Of a DNA stretch of 64,000 bases, positions 47,883 to 57,381 are shown piece after piece. The stretch's first letter is position 1. Each line of letters opens with the position of its first letter. The notes below the pieces were generated by a model. The model was not told the DNA's origin and ran no database searches. It worked only from the letters and a program-made list of their open reading frames with translations. The DNA comes from Acinetobacter lwoffii (GTDB lineage: Bacteria > Pseudomonadota > Gammaproteobacteria > Pseudomonadales > Moraxellaceae). The position numbers were made by a program, and so were the translations under genes. The stretch lies in assembly GCF_015602705.1 (NCBI RefSeq), contig NZ_CP059081.1:2365702-2429701 (forward strand), in the 5' to 3' direction.

Positions 47883-50591
47883 TCAATCAGTTTTCTCCGG
47901 CATCGGTGCAATATAAGCAATCAGCAGCATCACCCCGCCCGCCAGCAGGAATGAAATCACTCGGGTCAGGGTACCAATATGTGACAGGTCAAATAGTACT
48001 AATTTCAAGGTCACAATCACCAGAATACTGCCGCCTAAAATCCACATCAGTTTCAGTTTTTTGAGCGTTGCTGTCCACATGGTAATCCAGGCGAGTAATA
48101 CCCAAAGTATGGTCAGACTAAGCTGAACCGTCGCATTGCTCCATAATGCCAGCTCATTAAACGGCGTCTGCAGGTACACATGTAAAGCTCTTAAAACAAT
48201 ATAACTGGAAAGCCATAACAGACTTAGTACCATTAAAACTGCGATCATGCCTTTATCACGTCCCACCTTGATTTGCTGTAACAGCATCCAGATAAAACTG
48301 GCAAACATGGCGATACTGATCAGGTCAAAAGGATTCAGAATCGGCAGCCAGTAATATTGAAAGGCTTGCTGGCTAAACAGCTGTGAACAAACCAGCCAAG
48401 TTGCCATCAGCAATAAACAGCTCTTGGTTTGCCAAAGCTGCTGCCAACCTGACTGCACATCCTGCCGATAGCACCACAGGCAGAAGAATAAAGGCAAAAT
48501 CACCATGCTCAGATAGGGCATATTTGAGATCAGGCATACACTTGCCAAAGCCAGACTGCTAAAAACACCAAAACTCACCCATTCCTTGGAGAGCTGCAAG
48601 CCAGCCAGCGGTCTAAGCCACAGAATGGCCAACAATATCGCTGAAAGGGCAAAAACTCCCCTTTCCAGAGCACTATTCCAGACAATCACCGCATTTTGAC
48701 TGCGGTCCAGAGTCAGAATCACCGCAATGACCAGCAAGGGCGAGATGCCACTCCACTTCGGCAGTAACCAAGACCATTCCTGATTTTTGCGCAGGATCAT
48801 TTCATTCAACAGCATATAACCCAGTGTGATGATAAATAAACTCAGTACATAGGTATGCTGACTCGGAAATTCATCTTCCAGCAAGGCAAATAGCATCAGA
48901 CTGGCCGCGACACTCACGCTGCTTAAAAAACTGACACTCAGACTATCCATCTGCTGCTGGTACTGCTTTTTAAGCTGACTGATGACCACGACTGCCACAT
49001 AGCACAGACTCAAAATCCAGAAAATGATTCGCGGTGTTGGATTAATCTCGATCAGATAATACAGGCTGCTGAATCCGGCCATCAGCAATAAACCCATGCT
49101 CAGATAGTGCGCTACCCGGACATTTTTTTCCAAGGCCCATAAATAAATCAGCACACCTTCAACTGCCCAACCAATCACACTCCATTGTTCTGTCAATAAG
49201 ATTGGGGGCACCAAGGCGAGAAAAATCAGCATCAGGCTCAGATAGCTCTGCGAAATGAGCAGGATAGTTTGTTTACGGCGCAGCAGTGTCCAGCAAGCGG
49301 CAAAGACCAGTGCAAAGAACAGGCTTAATCCAGCTTGCCAGAGTTTTTGATTGGGCTGATTAAAATGAATCAGATACAAAAAAATATAAGCGGTAATAGG
49401 AGCAGCAAAAATCAGTGCTAAGTCCAATACCGGTTTTAATTGAAAACGTGAGAGATCCTGTCGTGCCAGCAACTGGCTAAAGCGGAAACCTAGCCAGATA
49501 AACAGTGCACTATGTGCCAGAATCAGCGCAGTCATGGCATAACGCTCATATGTATAACCATGAATCAGGCTATATATCCCGCCAACGACCCCAGTGACTA
49601 AAAAAGCAATTTGATTGAGAATCTTCCATGGTCGGAAACTGCTCAGCACTGCCACCCCGATATTGATCAGCAAATAATAGCTAATCAGCTCAACGGCAGA
49701 AGCATCGCGGGTCGGTAAGGTAAACGGCGCCAGATAAGCAATCAGCAAAGCCATCAAAGCCAGTTCGATGCTTTCCTGTTTCAGGCTTAAATATAGAGTG
49801 ATGGCCAGAATAATGAGAAATAGCAATGTTGCCAACGGTAACGTGGGAATCACCAGATTGTAATAGGCAAAAAATAAGGTCAGGAACAGACTCCCCAAAC
49901 CCAGTCCTTCCAGTGCCAGAGCAAAACTCCGATTTTTTTGCATCAGGCGATAACCCAGACCTGTTACACAGCCACTTGCCAGTGCAACCAGGCCCAATTT
50001 TGCAGCCAGACTGAGTTGCCAGTGCTCGGTGGCAAAGCGCAGCAGTAAAATAATCCCAATCACCAAAATACTGATTGCGACCTTGAGGACAGGATTCCCC
50101 TGAAAAAGCCAGCGCTGCAGTTGATCTACCAGATGAGGAGAATCGTTTACCTCTTGGGCAGACTCGGTTTTCACCAATGGAACAGAATCGGATCGATCCG
50201 GTGATCGCTGTAAGGGATCGGCAGAAAGAGATTGTGATTGCAGCTGTATCAAGCGCCCTTCCAGACGTTGCAGCCACCTGAGCAAAAAGAATACCCAGGC
50301 CGTAATCCCGATCCCCATCAGCCAATCCAGTTCAGCCAGTCCACCAACAATGGCAGTAATTGAAGAAATATATAAAGGAACTTTAGAGTTTTGCTCCAAG
50401 GACATCTGCTGCTGTCCGGCCAATTGATTCAGCGGTGCTTCTACCGCAGTGACATATTGCATCACGCTAAAGACAAACCCCAAACCACACAGATAAGTCA
50501 CAATCTGATAACCCAGATACCAGGCGCTGATCCCGGCAATCAGCAGGGTAATCAGCCAGATCATGCGCAACTCATTCCGTCCTGCAGCCAT
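47883..50591 (-). CDS. Large DUF2339 polytopic membrane protein
   Basis: 902 residues with more than twenty hydrophobic segments along the whole length. After a first pair of membrane segments and a polar loop (about 110-165, with a possible coiled coil RLEGRLIQLQSQS), the DUF2339 signature is PVLKVAISILVIGIILLLRFATEHWQLSLAAKLG near 167-200. The family is widespread, with no established function; membrane-embedded architecture suggests a transporter or envelope assembly role, but that is inference. It stands alone, convergent with mscS and divergent from polA. Confidence 0.85.
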   Translation of the reverse strand: MAAGRNELRMIWLITLLIAGISAWYLGYQIVTYLCGLGFVFSVMQYVTAVEAPLNQLAGQQQMSLEQNSKVPLYISSITAIVGGLAELDWLMGIGITAWVFFLLRWLQRLEGRLIQLQSQSLSADPLQRSPDRSDSVPLVKTESAQEVNDSPHLVDQLQRWLFQGNPVLKVAISILVIGIILLLRFATEHWQLSLAAKLGLVALASGCVTGLGYRLMQKNRSFALALEGLGLGSLFLTLFFAYYNLVIPTLPLATLLFLIILAITLYLSLKQESIELALMALLIAYLAPFTLPTRDASAVELISYYLLINIGVAVLSSFRPWKILNQIAFLVTGVVGGIYSLIHGYTYERYAMTALILAHSALFIWLGFRFSQLLARQDLSRFQLKPVLDLALIFAAPITAYIFLYLIHFNQPNQKLWQAGLSLFFALVFAACWTLLRRKQTILLISQSYLSLMLIFLALVPPILLTEQWSVIGWAVEGVLIYLWALEKNVRVAHYLSMGLLLMAGFSSLYYLIEINPTPRIIFWILSLCYVAVVVISQLKKQYQQQMDSLSVSFLSSVSVAASLMLFALLEDEFPSQHTYVLSLFIITLGYMLLNEMILRKNQEWSWLLPKWSGISPLLVIAVILTLDRSQNAVIVWNSALERGVFALSAILLAILWLRPLAGLQLSKEWVSFGVFSSLALASVCLISNMPYLSMVILPLFFCLWCYRQDVQSGWQQLWQTKSCLLLMATWLVCSQLFSQQAFQYYWLPILNPFDLISIAMFASFIWMLLQQIKVGRDKGMIAVLMVLSLLWLSSYIVLRALHVYLQTPFNELALWSNATVQLSLTILWVLLAWITMWTATLKKLKLMWILGGSILVIVTLKLVLFDLSHIGTLTRVISFLLAGGVMLLIAYIAPMPEKTD

Positions 50592-50752
50592 TCTTATATT
50601 TCTCTTTCCTGAATTGTTCCATCATACAACAGCTTGTGCTGCTTATTTCATCTTCGGCCGATATTCGCTAAGCTGTAAACTCAGACTCGCCTCAGCGAGC
50701 GCGGTAAAAATCACGTACAATAGCGCTGTATTTTGAATAAGGAATTGATTAC

Positions 50753-53515
50753 ATGCCACCATTTGTCTTGGTCGATGGCTCTTACTTTTTATTTCGTGCC
50801 TTTCACGCACTGCCACCATTAACCACGTCAACCGGTTTACATACCAATGCAATTCGTGGTGCGATTTCTGCTATTCAAAAACTGATGCGCCGGACCCAAC
50901 CGACCCATATGGCGGTAATTTTCGATACCCCAGAACCGACCTTTCGGCATGAGCTGTCACCGATTTATAAAGGTGACCGTCCCAGCATGCCAACGGAATT
51001 ATCCGAACAGATTCCTTATCTACATGCCTTGATCCGCGCTTTGGGCATTCCCCTGCATACCTTGCCAGGTGCCGAAGCCGATGACATTATCGGGACACTG
51101 GCCAAACGTGCCGAGGCAATGGGACATCAGGTGCTGATCTCTACGGGCGATAAAGATATGGCGCAACTGGTGACCGAAAAAGTTACCCTGGAAGACAGCT
51201 TTAAAGAAAAACCGCTGGATGTCGACGGCGTGTTTGAAAAGTTTGGCGTCTGGCCGAATCAGATTATTGACTATCTGACCCTGATGGGCGATGCATCAGA
51301 TGGCATCATGGGCGTGCCAGGTGTAGGTGCCAAAACTGCAGCAAAACTGCTTAACGAATATGGCTCGATTGGCGGCATTTTAGAAAATGTCGACAAGATC
51401 AAAGGCAAAGTCGGTCAAAATATTAAAGAACATGTCGATGGCATTGCACTGGACCATCAGCTGGCCAGTATTGTGATCGATTTGGATCTTAACTTTGGTT
51501 ATGACGATTTAAAACTGTGTGAGCCGAATGTCGAGACCTTACGTCATTTGTACACCGAGCTGGAATTCCGTAACCAGCTGCAGTCCTTAGATCACCCGAA
51601 CAACCCGAATAATTCAAATTACCAGCAAGCAGCAAAATCTATTAACGCCAAAGCGGTTACAGCACCAGAACCTCTGGAAGACCATGCGTCTGTAACCAGC
51701 AGTGATGACCAGCTAGGTCAAGCGACCTACCACACAGTATTAAGCCAGCAGGACTGGGACACACTGTTTGAGCGCCTAAGTACCGAAAAACGTTTTGCCT
51801 TTGATACCGAAACCACCAGTTTGGATTATCGTATTGCACAGATTGTCGGTTTCTCGGTCGCCTTCGATGCGCAGAATGCTTATTATGTCCCCTTGGCACA
51901 TGATTATGAAGGCGCACCGGAGCAGCTGAATCGTGAAGTAATTCTGGCGCAGATCAAACCAATTCTGGAAGATGAGTCTGTAAAGAAAATTGGTCATCAT
52001 CTGAAATATGATGCACATGTACTGGAAAATCATGGCATTCATCTGGCAGGCTGGTATTTCGATACCATGCTGGCTTCCTATGTCCTGAATTCCGTCGCGA
52101 CCCGTCATGGCATGGATGATGTAGCCCGTCTGTATTTGAGTCATCTGACCACGACTTATGAACAGGTGGCCGGTAAAGGCGCCAAACAGAAGACCTTCAA
52201 CCAGATTCCACTTGAAACTGCAGCGCATTATGCTGCAGAAGATGCTCATGTTACCTATCGTCTTTATGAAGTCTTGAGCAGCAAATTACAGGCACATCCT
52301 GAACTGGTAAATATTCTGCATAATATTGAAGTTCCGGTCGCACGTGTACTGACGCAAATGGAAGAAAACGGCATCGAACTGGATCTGGCTTTTCTGGATC
52401 AGCTTGGGGGCGAATTCTCCAACACCATGCAAAATCTGGAAAACCAGATTATGGAAATTGCCGGTGAAAGCTTTAATGTCAGCTCACCTAAACAGGTCGG
52501 TGAAGTGTTATTTGAAAAGCTGGGGCTAAAAGGCGGTAAAAAAACCACCACCGGACAATACAGTACCAGTGAAAGTGTACTGGAAAAAATTGAACATCCG
52601 ATTGCCCAGCTGATTCTGGAATATCGTGGTTTGTCCAAGCTCAAAAGTACCTATACCGATGGCTTATGTAAACAGGCCAATCCTGATACCCACCGTGTGC
52701 ATACCAGTTACCACCAGGCATTGACTGCAACTGGCCGTTTATCATCGACTGATCCAAACCTGCAGAACATTCCGATTCGTGCCGAAATTGGCCGTCAAAT
52801 CCGCAAAGCATTTGTGGCACCGGAAGGCCGTGTTTTGCTGGCAGCCGATTACTCACAAATTGAATTGCGTCTCATGGCCCACTTATCTCAGGATGAAGCC
52901 CTGCTGGATGCATTCATTCACGGTCAGGATGTACACCGCCGTACCGCAGCTGAAGTTCTAGGCATTCCTTTGGAAGAAGTGACCAATGACCAGCGTCGTC
53001 AGGCCAAGGCCGTCAACTTCGGGCTACTTTACGGTATGTCCGAATTTGGTTTGATCCGTCAGTTGGGCTTTACCCGTCAGGAATCACAGGATTATATCAA
53101 GCAGTATTTCCATCGTTATCCGGGCATTTATGACTATATGCAACGTACCCGTCAGGTCGCATTAGAACAGGGTTTTGTTGAAACCCTGCTCGGACGCCGT
53201 TTATATACTCCAGATATCGATGCCCGTAATATGATGGTGCGTAAAGCGGCAGAACGTGCTGCGATTAATGCCCCGCTACAAGGTTCAGCTGCGGATATCA
53301 TTAAAATGGCGATGATTGAAGTCGACAAGATGTTGCCGAAAGATCAGGCCAAAATGCTGCTGCAAGTTCACGATGAACTGGTGTTTGAAGTCGATGAAGA
53401 CATTGCCGATGAACTGGCACCTAAACTGGCTGAAGTGATGCAATCGGTATTGCAGATTTCTGTACCATTGGTGGTAGAAGTGGGTAAAGGCAAAAACTGG
53501 GATGAGGCGCATTAA
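50753..53515 (+). CDS. polA: DNA polymerase I
   Basis: Repair and Okazaki-fragment polymerase, 920 residues with all three domains. The 5'-3' nuclease (1 to about 290) has VDGSYFLFRAFHAL, PGAEADDIIGTLA and the helix-hairpin-helix GVPGVGAKTAAKLL. The 3'-5' exonuclease (about 330-520) keeps the metal ligands in FAFDTETTSLDYR, so proofreading should be active. The polymerase domain has motif A LLAADYSQIELR, motif B RRQAKAVNFGLLYGMSE and motif C QVHDELVFEV. The ATG at 50753 follows AAGGAA. Confidence 0.97.
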   Translation: MPPFVLVDGSYFLFRAFHALPPLTTSTGLHTNAIRGAISAIQKLMRRTQPTHMAVIFDTPEPTFRHELSPIYKGDRPSMPTELSEQIPYLHALIRALGIPLHTLPGAEADDIIGTLAKRAEAMGHQVLISTGDKDMAQLVTEKVTLEDSFKEKPLDVDGVFEKFGVWPNQIIDYLTLMGDASDGIMGVPGVGAKTAAKLLNEYGSIGGILENVDKIKGKVGQNIKEHVDGIALDHQLASIVIDLDLNFGYDDLKLCEPNVETLRHLYTELEFRNQLQSLDHPNNPNNSNYQQAAKSINAKAVTAPEPLEDHASVTSSDDQLGQATYHTVLSQQDWDTLFERLSTEKRFAFDTETTSLDYRIAQIVGFSVAFDAQNAYYVPLAHDYEGAPEQLNREVILAQIKPILEDESVKKIGHHLKYDAHVLENHGIHLAGWYFDTMLASYVLNSVATRHGMDDVARLYLSHLTTTYEQVAGKGAKQKTFNQIPLETAAHYAAEDAHVTYRLYEVLSSKLQAHPELVNILHNIEVPVARVLTQMEENGIELDLAFLDQLGGEFSNTMQNLENQIMEIAGESFNVSSPKQVGEVLFEKLGLKGGKKTTTGQYSTSESVLEKIEHPIAQLILEYRGLSKLKSTYTDGLCKQANPDTHRVHTSYHQALTATGRLSSTDPNLQNIPIRAEIGRQIRKAFVAPEGRVLLAADYSQIELRLMAHLSQDEALLDAFIHGQDVHRRTAAEVLGIPLEEVTNDQRRQAKAVNFGLLYGMSEFGLIRQLGFTRQESQDYIKQYFHRYPGIYDYMQRTRQVALEQGFVETLLGRRLYTPDIDARNMMVRKAAERAAINAPLQGSAADIIKMAMIEVDKMLPKDQAKMLLQVHDELVFEVDEDIADELAPKLAEVMQSVLQISVPLVVEVGKGKNWDEAH

Positions 53516-53519
53516 AGGG

Positions 53520-53740
53520 TTTCCTCACCCCAGCCCTCCCCCCCCTCTGGGAGAGAGAGTGAAAACCAATATTATTTTAAAGGTATCCCCTCTCCTCTCA
53601 GGAGAGGGTTAGGGTTAGGGTTAGGGTTAGGGTTAGGGAGAGGTTAATATCCCATCTTCTTGTACTGCGATTAAAACTTGTTCACCGTTTGGGAAGTTTA
53701 ACAAATCCTTCCCAACTTCCCTTTTCTAAAGGGAGGAGCA
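53520..53740. repeat. Composite palindromic repeat region after polA
   Basis: CCCTCCCCCCCCTCTGGGAG (about 53533-53552) is followed by CCCTCTCC-tctca-GGAGAGGG (53588-53608), a TTAGGG hexamer run and AGAGG. A weaker inverted pair, TTCCCAACTTCCC / AAGGGAGGAG, lies near 53709-53738. It is one of five places with the CCCTCTCC/GGAGAGGG core. Confidence 0.82.
53606..53638 (+). repeat. GGGTTA hexamer array (telomere-like)
   Basis: Five exact GGGTTA units followed by a sixth GGG, embedded in the palindromic repeat whose unexpanded form is GGAGAGGGTTAGGGAGAGG. Confidence 0.97.
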
Positions 53741-53743
53741 AAT

Positions 53744-53773
53744 AAAAAAGGACGCCTCAGCGTCCTTTTTATT
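53744..53773. terminator. Bidirectional terminator between polA and yggT
   Basis: AAAAAGGACGC pairs with GCGTCCTTTTT around CTCA. It ends the ppx-accA-tilS-proC-yggT transcript on the minus strand and can stop polA transcripts. Confidence 0.92.
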
Positions 53774-53782
53774 TGGATCCGA

Positions 53783-54352
53783 TTAAAGACCGGTAAGCAA
53801 TACAATCGCCACCTGGTTCATAATCATTTCGATAATAATCAAAGTTAAAATAGCGAAGATTGGAGAAAGGTCAATCATCCCCATATTTGGCATGATACGA
53901 CGGAATGGCGCCAGTAAAGGCTCAGCCAGCTCTTGCACGACTTCAATATAAGGCGAACGAGACTGAGTAAACATCACCACCCAACTTAAGATAATCGTAG
54001 CGAAAATCAAATAACGACAGAAACGGATAAGATCCTGCATCATGGTAACAAAAGTCAGAATAATCAGATGGACAGGCCCATTCGGCATCCCCCCTGACAG
54101 ATACATCATGCCAAAAATTTTAAGCAGATAGAGCACGACCAGTAATGCCAAAGCAGCAGTACTGACTCGACCTTTGGCCAAAGTTGGGAAAATTCGACCA
54201 AATACATCTACAATTTTAGTGGCTTTCACAGTAGAAAGAACCACAGGATTGTAAGGACTGACCGCTGCCAGTTGCATTAAAAATCGGAAGAATACGAGCA
54301 AAATCGCGACGTTAATGATAATGCCAAAAATTAGCGCAGAATTTGCACCCAT
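53783..54352 (-). CDS. YggT family integral membrane protein
   Basis: 189 residues made of two YggT repeats, each with two hydrophobic helices (about 10-30 and 65-90; 98-120 and 160-185). The signature FCRYLIFATIILSWVVMF and the PLLAPFRRIMPNMGMIDLSPIFAIL ending are typical. Family members affect osmotic tolerance and, in photosynthetic relatives, cytochrome or thylakoid assembly; the bacterial role is unclear. It is placed 19 bases after proC, the usual neighbour. Confidence 0.9.
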   Translation of the reverse strand: MGANSALIFGIIINVAILLVFFRFLMQLAAVSPYNPVVLSTVKATKIVDVFGRIFPTLAKGRVSTAALALLVVLYLLKIFGMMYLSGGMPNGPVHLIILTFVTMMQDLIRFCRYLIFATIILSWVVMFTQSRSPYIEVVQELAEPLLAPFRRIMPNMGMIDLSPIFAILTLIIIEMIMNQVAIVLLTGL

Positions 54353-54371
54353 ACTTGAACGTTCCTAAAAA

Positions 54372-55211
54372 TTAAACTGAAGATTTGCTGCTTTCACTGA
54401 GCTCTTGTGCCAGTTCTTGACTGCGTTTTTGTGCAGCGGCAAGTGCCGCCTGAATATTTTGAGAAATCTGGGCGCGATCAAAGACTTCAAGTGCAGCCTG
54501 TGTAGTCCCATTTGGAGACGTGACATTTTTACGTAACTCAGCCGGCGTATTCGAGCTGGTAATCGCCATTTGCGCCGCGCCTAAAGCCGTCTGCAAGGTG
54601 AGTGCAGTTGCAACTTTTTCATCCAGACCTAAATTTTTACCCGCACGAATCATACTTTCCATCATATAGAAAAAGTAAGCCGGACCCGAACCCGAGACTG
54701 CAGTGACTGCATCAATTTGTGCTTCTGAGTCGACCCAAATGGTCAGTCCGGTCGACGCCAGAACCTGACTGGCTAGCTCACGGTCACTCGTTTCCACAAA
54801 TGCATTGGCATATAAACCATGAGCCCCGGTCTGTACCAATGCTGGCGTGTTCGGCATGACCCGGACAATACGCTCTGTCCCCAACAATGCTGACAATGTG
54901 GCAATTTCTGCACCGGCAACAATGGAAATAATCAGCTTATTATTAACCAGACCTTTTAAAGGCTGTAACACTTGTGCCAAAACTTGAGGCTTTACCGCAA
55001 ACACCACAATATCTGCATCCTGAATTGCAGCGCTATTATCATCGGTCACATTGATTTCTTTTTCCGCAAGTAAGGCACGGACTTGTTCGACCGGATCAGA
55101 AACTGTAATACGTGTTGTTGGCAAACCACGCGAAATCAGGCCGCCAATTAAGGCTTGGGCCATATTACCGCCACCAATAAAACTAATATTACAATTTAAA
55201 GCTGCACTCAT
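54372..55211 (-). CDS. proC: Pyrroline-5-carboxylate reductase
   Basis: Last enzyme of proline synthesis, reducing 1-pyrroline-5-carboxylate with NAD(P)H. It has 279 residues. The N-terminal Rossmann motif ISFIGGGNMAQALIGGL and the C-terminal signature near 220-245 (AAQMAITSSNTPAELRKNVTSPNGTTQAAL in two blocks) are complete, with AVSGSGPAYFFYMMESM forming the substrate pocket. It lies 2 bases after the tilS stop, so the two are translationally coupled. Confidence 0.96.
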   Translation of the reverse strand: MSAALNCNISFIGGGNMAQALIGGLISRGLPTTRITVSDPVEQVRALLAEKEINVTDDNSAAIQDADIVVFAVKPQVLAQVLQPLKGLVNNKLIISIVAGAEIATLSALLGTERIVRVMPNTPALVQTGAHGLYANAFVETSDRELASQVLASTGLTIWVDSEAQIDAVTAVSGSGPAYFFYMMESMIRAGKNLGLDEKVATALTLQTALGAAQMAITSSNTPAELRKNVTSPNGTTQAALEVFDRAQISQNIQAALAAAQKRSQELAQELSESSKSSV

Positions 55212-55213
55212 GT

Positions 55214-56590
55214 TTAATGCTCGTTGTTAAGTTCTAAAGTTGAAGAAACCGAAATCGGCAGCCATCCCCCTGCTTCACAATATGCAGATTGGGCCAACCA
55301 AAATCCTTTAGGGGTAAACACGCCTAGCATAACATTATCTGTGCTTAATATTTGAATAGTATGCCGAACCCAAGGAAATATTTGCGCTTCCTGAATGGCT
55401 TTTTTCAGCGGCCAGGCGCCAACACGACCATAGAGATGGATCTTTTCACCCCCCTGACGCTGCTGCAAGTATAAGGGCTGCTGCAATAATGCTGCGGATA
55501 AACCCACCTTTGCAGATTCAATGACATATTTTCCGGACAAGACCTGCACATGATCTTTTAACGCAATTTTCAAGGTTTTTAGGCCAGTTTGAAGCTGTTG
55601 CTGCTCGGCCAAATAAACCTCTTCTGTCAAACGATATAGTTGCTGCTGATAGCGTACATAGTAATAATCTTTCCAGTGTAAGGCCGCCTGCGCATCGGGT
55701 TTGGCATGAATTACCTCGCGTTGCAGACGCTCGACCATATCTAAAGAGGGGCGATACTGCGCTTCGCCTTTCATCCAGGCGGAGAGTAACTGGCGTTGCC
55801 GTGATCTTGACAGTTGTAGAAGTTTAGACAAATCAAGTTGCGTATCGGTTCCACACGCCTGTAAATCTTGTTGTAATACTTCTTGCAAAATTTCCTGGGC
55901 ATCTTGCATCAGTTCACTGGTGCGTACCAGCGCAGACTGCATTTTCGGATAACGTTCACTCAAAACTGGCCACAAGGTCTGGCGTGCCCAGGCCCGGTCA
56001 TAATGGGTATCAGCATTGCTCGGATCTTCAATATTTTGAATATTTAAGTGTTTTGCCCATTGACAAATCTGCTCACGGGAAATATCCAGCAGTGGCCGCC
56101 AAATGGTGAGATTTTCACGTACATCAACCTGTTTCATGGCCGCCAAACCATCCACGCCAGCACCAGATAATAGGCGCAGCATTAAGGTTTCTGCCTGATC
56201 CTGTTGATGATGCGCCAGCACCAGAATTTCATCCGTTTGCAAATGTTGTAAATAAGCCTGATAACGGCAATGACGCGCTTGCTGTTCCAGATTGCCATTT
56301 TTGACCTGAACCGGCTGGATGATGCAGGGAATACTCAGTTGCTGGCATCGATCTGCCACGAACTTGCCCCAATCTGCACTAAAAGCTTGTAATTGATGAT
56401 CGATATAAATCGCCCGAACTTTTTCCGGGCATAAAAAAAACATCAGATGCAGTAGCAGCATAGAATCTACGCCGCCACTGCACCCGATGAGAAATTTTGT
56501 CTCTGCAGGAAAGCCCTGCAGCTGTTTTAAGAAACCAGACCTAAATTGTCGCTGCCAAACTTCATTAAACGTTGGTAACGTGCTTCGCAT
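55214..56590 (-). CDS. tilS: tRNA(Ile)-lysidine synthase
   Basis: ATP-dependent enzyme that converts the wobble cytidine of the CAU tRNA-Ile to lysidine so that it reads AUA. It has 458 residues. The PP-loop [15 protein letters not shown] is at about residues 35-49. [39 protein letters not shown] and [15 protein letters not shown] are the TilS family motifs. The C-terminal domain recognises tRNA. The ATG at 56590 lies inside accA: the first 64 bases overlap the accA 3' end in another frame. No later ATG precedes the PP-loop, so the overlap appears genuine. Confidence 0.93.
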   Translation of the reverse strand: MRSTLPTFNEVWQRQFRSGFLKQLQGFPAETKFLIGCSGGVDSMLLLHLMFFLCPEKVRAIYIDHQLQAFSADWGKFVADRCQQLSIPCIIQPVQVKNGNLEQQARHCRYQAYLQHLQTDEILVLAHHQQDQAETLMLRLLSGAGVDGLAAMKQVDVRENLTIWRPLLDISREQICQWAKHLNIQNIEDPSNADTHYDRAWARQTLWPVLSERYPKMQSALVRTSELMQDAQEILQEVLQQDLQACGTDTQLDLSKLLQLSRSRQRQLLSAWMKGEAQYRPSLDMVERLQREVIHAKPDAQAALHWKDYYYVRYQQQLYRLTEEVYLAEQQQLQTGLKTLKIALKDHVQVLSGKYVIESAKVGLSAALLQQPLYLQQRQGGEKIHLYGRVGAWPLKKAIQEAQIFPWVRHTIQILSTDNVMLGVFTPKGFWLAQSAYCEAGGWLPISVSSTLELNNEH

Positions 56591-57351
56591 CGTGCTTGCG
56601 CTTCCATTGGTTGCAGTTCATTCAAAGCTTCTTTTAACACTGCTTTCAAGCTGTTCATCACATGATCCGGATTTAAATGAGCGCCCTCACCTTCATCTAC
56701 CACATATTCTACAATGCCCATTTTCTGCAATTTTTCTGCAGTCAGCGCCAAGGCTTCACTGGCCTGTTCGGCTTTTTCGGCAGTTTTCCAAAGAATCGAT
56801 GCACAGCCTTCAGGTGAAATCACTGAATAGATACTGTGAGACAGCATCACCACACGGTCTGCCACACCAATACCCAGTGCGCCACCTGAACCGCCTTCAC
56901 CGAGTACAGTTGCAATCACCGGTACTTTCAAATTAGAAAGCTGCGCCAGACTGGTGGCAATGGCTTCAGCCTGACCACGTTCTTCTGCACCAACTCCCGG
57001 ATAAGCACCCATGGTATCAATAAAGGTGAAGACTGGCAGATTAAAACGTTCAGCCATATCTAACAGACGCTGCGCCTTACGATAACCCTCAGGGTTACTC
57101 ATGCCAAAATTATGCTGTAATTTTTCACGGGTACTACGACCACGATGCTGACCGACGATCATCACCGGTTGACCATCAAAACGAGCCAGACCACCGATCA
57201 TCGCACCATCATCACCATATAGGCGGTCACCATGTAAAGCATCAAATTCAGTGAATATTTCACCCACATAGTCCAGGAATTGTGGACGTTCTGGATGACG
57301 TGCAATCTGCACTGTCGCCCATGCTTTTGATGGAGTTGCTTTATTTTTCAT
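56527..57351 (-). CDS. accA: Acetyl-CoA carboxylase carboxyltransferase subunit alpha
   Basis: Alpha subunit of the carboxyltransferase that, with AccD, makes malonyl-CoA for fatty-acid synthesis. It has 274 residues, about 45 shorter at the N-terminus than E. coli AccA, a form seen in Acinetobacter relatives. [20 protein letters not shown] starts the conserved region. [43 protein letters not shown] and [17 protein letters not shown] form the CoA and oxyanion sites. It overlaps tilS by 64 bases and lies 30 bases after ppx. Confidence 0.95.
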   Translation of the reverse strand: MKNKATPSKAWATVQIARHPERPQFLDYVGEIFTEFDALHGDRLYGDDGAMIGGLARFDGQPVMIVGQHRGRSTREKLQHNFGMSNPEGYRKAQRLLDMAERFNLPVFTFIDTMGAYPGVGAEERGQAEAIATSLAQLSNLKVPVIATVLGEGGSGGALGIGVADRVVMLSHSIYSVISPEGCASILWKTAEKAEQASEALALTAEKLQKMGIVEYVVDEGEGAHLNPDHVMNSLKAVLKEALNELQPMEAQARCEARYQRLMKFGSDNLGLVS

Positions 57352-57381
57352 AGGTTAACCGTTTTCATCCCTATAAAGGTA

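Noticed and set aside
49690..50325. A 211-codon frame overlapping the DUF2339 gene in another frame on the same strand
   Set aside because: It lies inside a clear membrane-protein coding region and its translation shows no family resemblance or membrane pattern.
53606..53638. True telomere or linear-replicon end suggested by the TTAGGG-type repeats
   Set aside because: Only five units, inside a palindromic repeat and between normal chromosomal genes; related copies without the expansion exist in the window.
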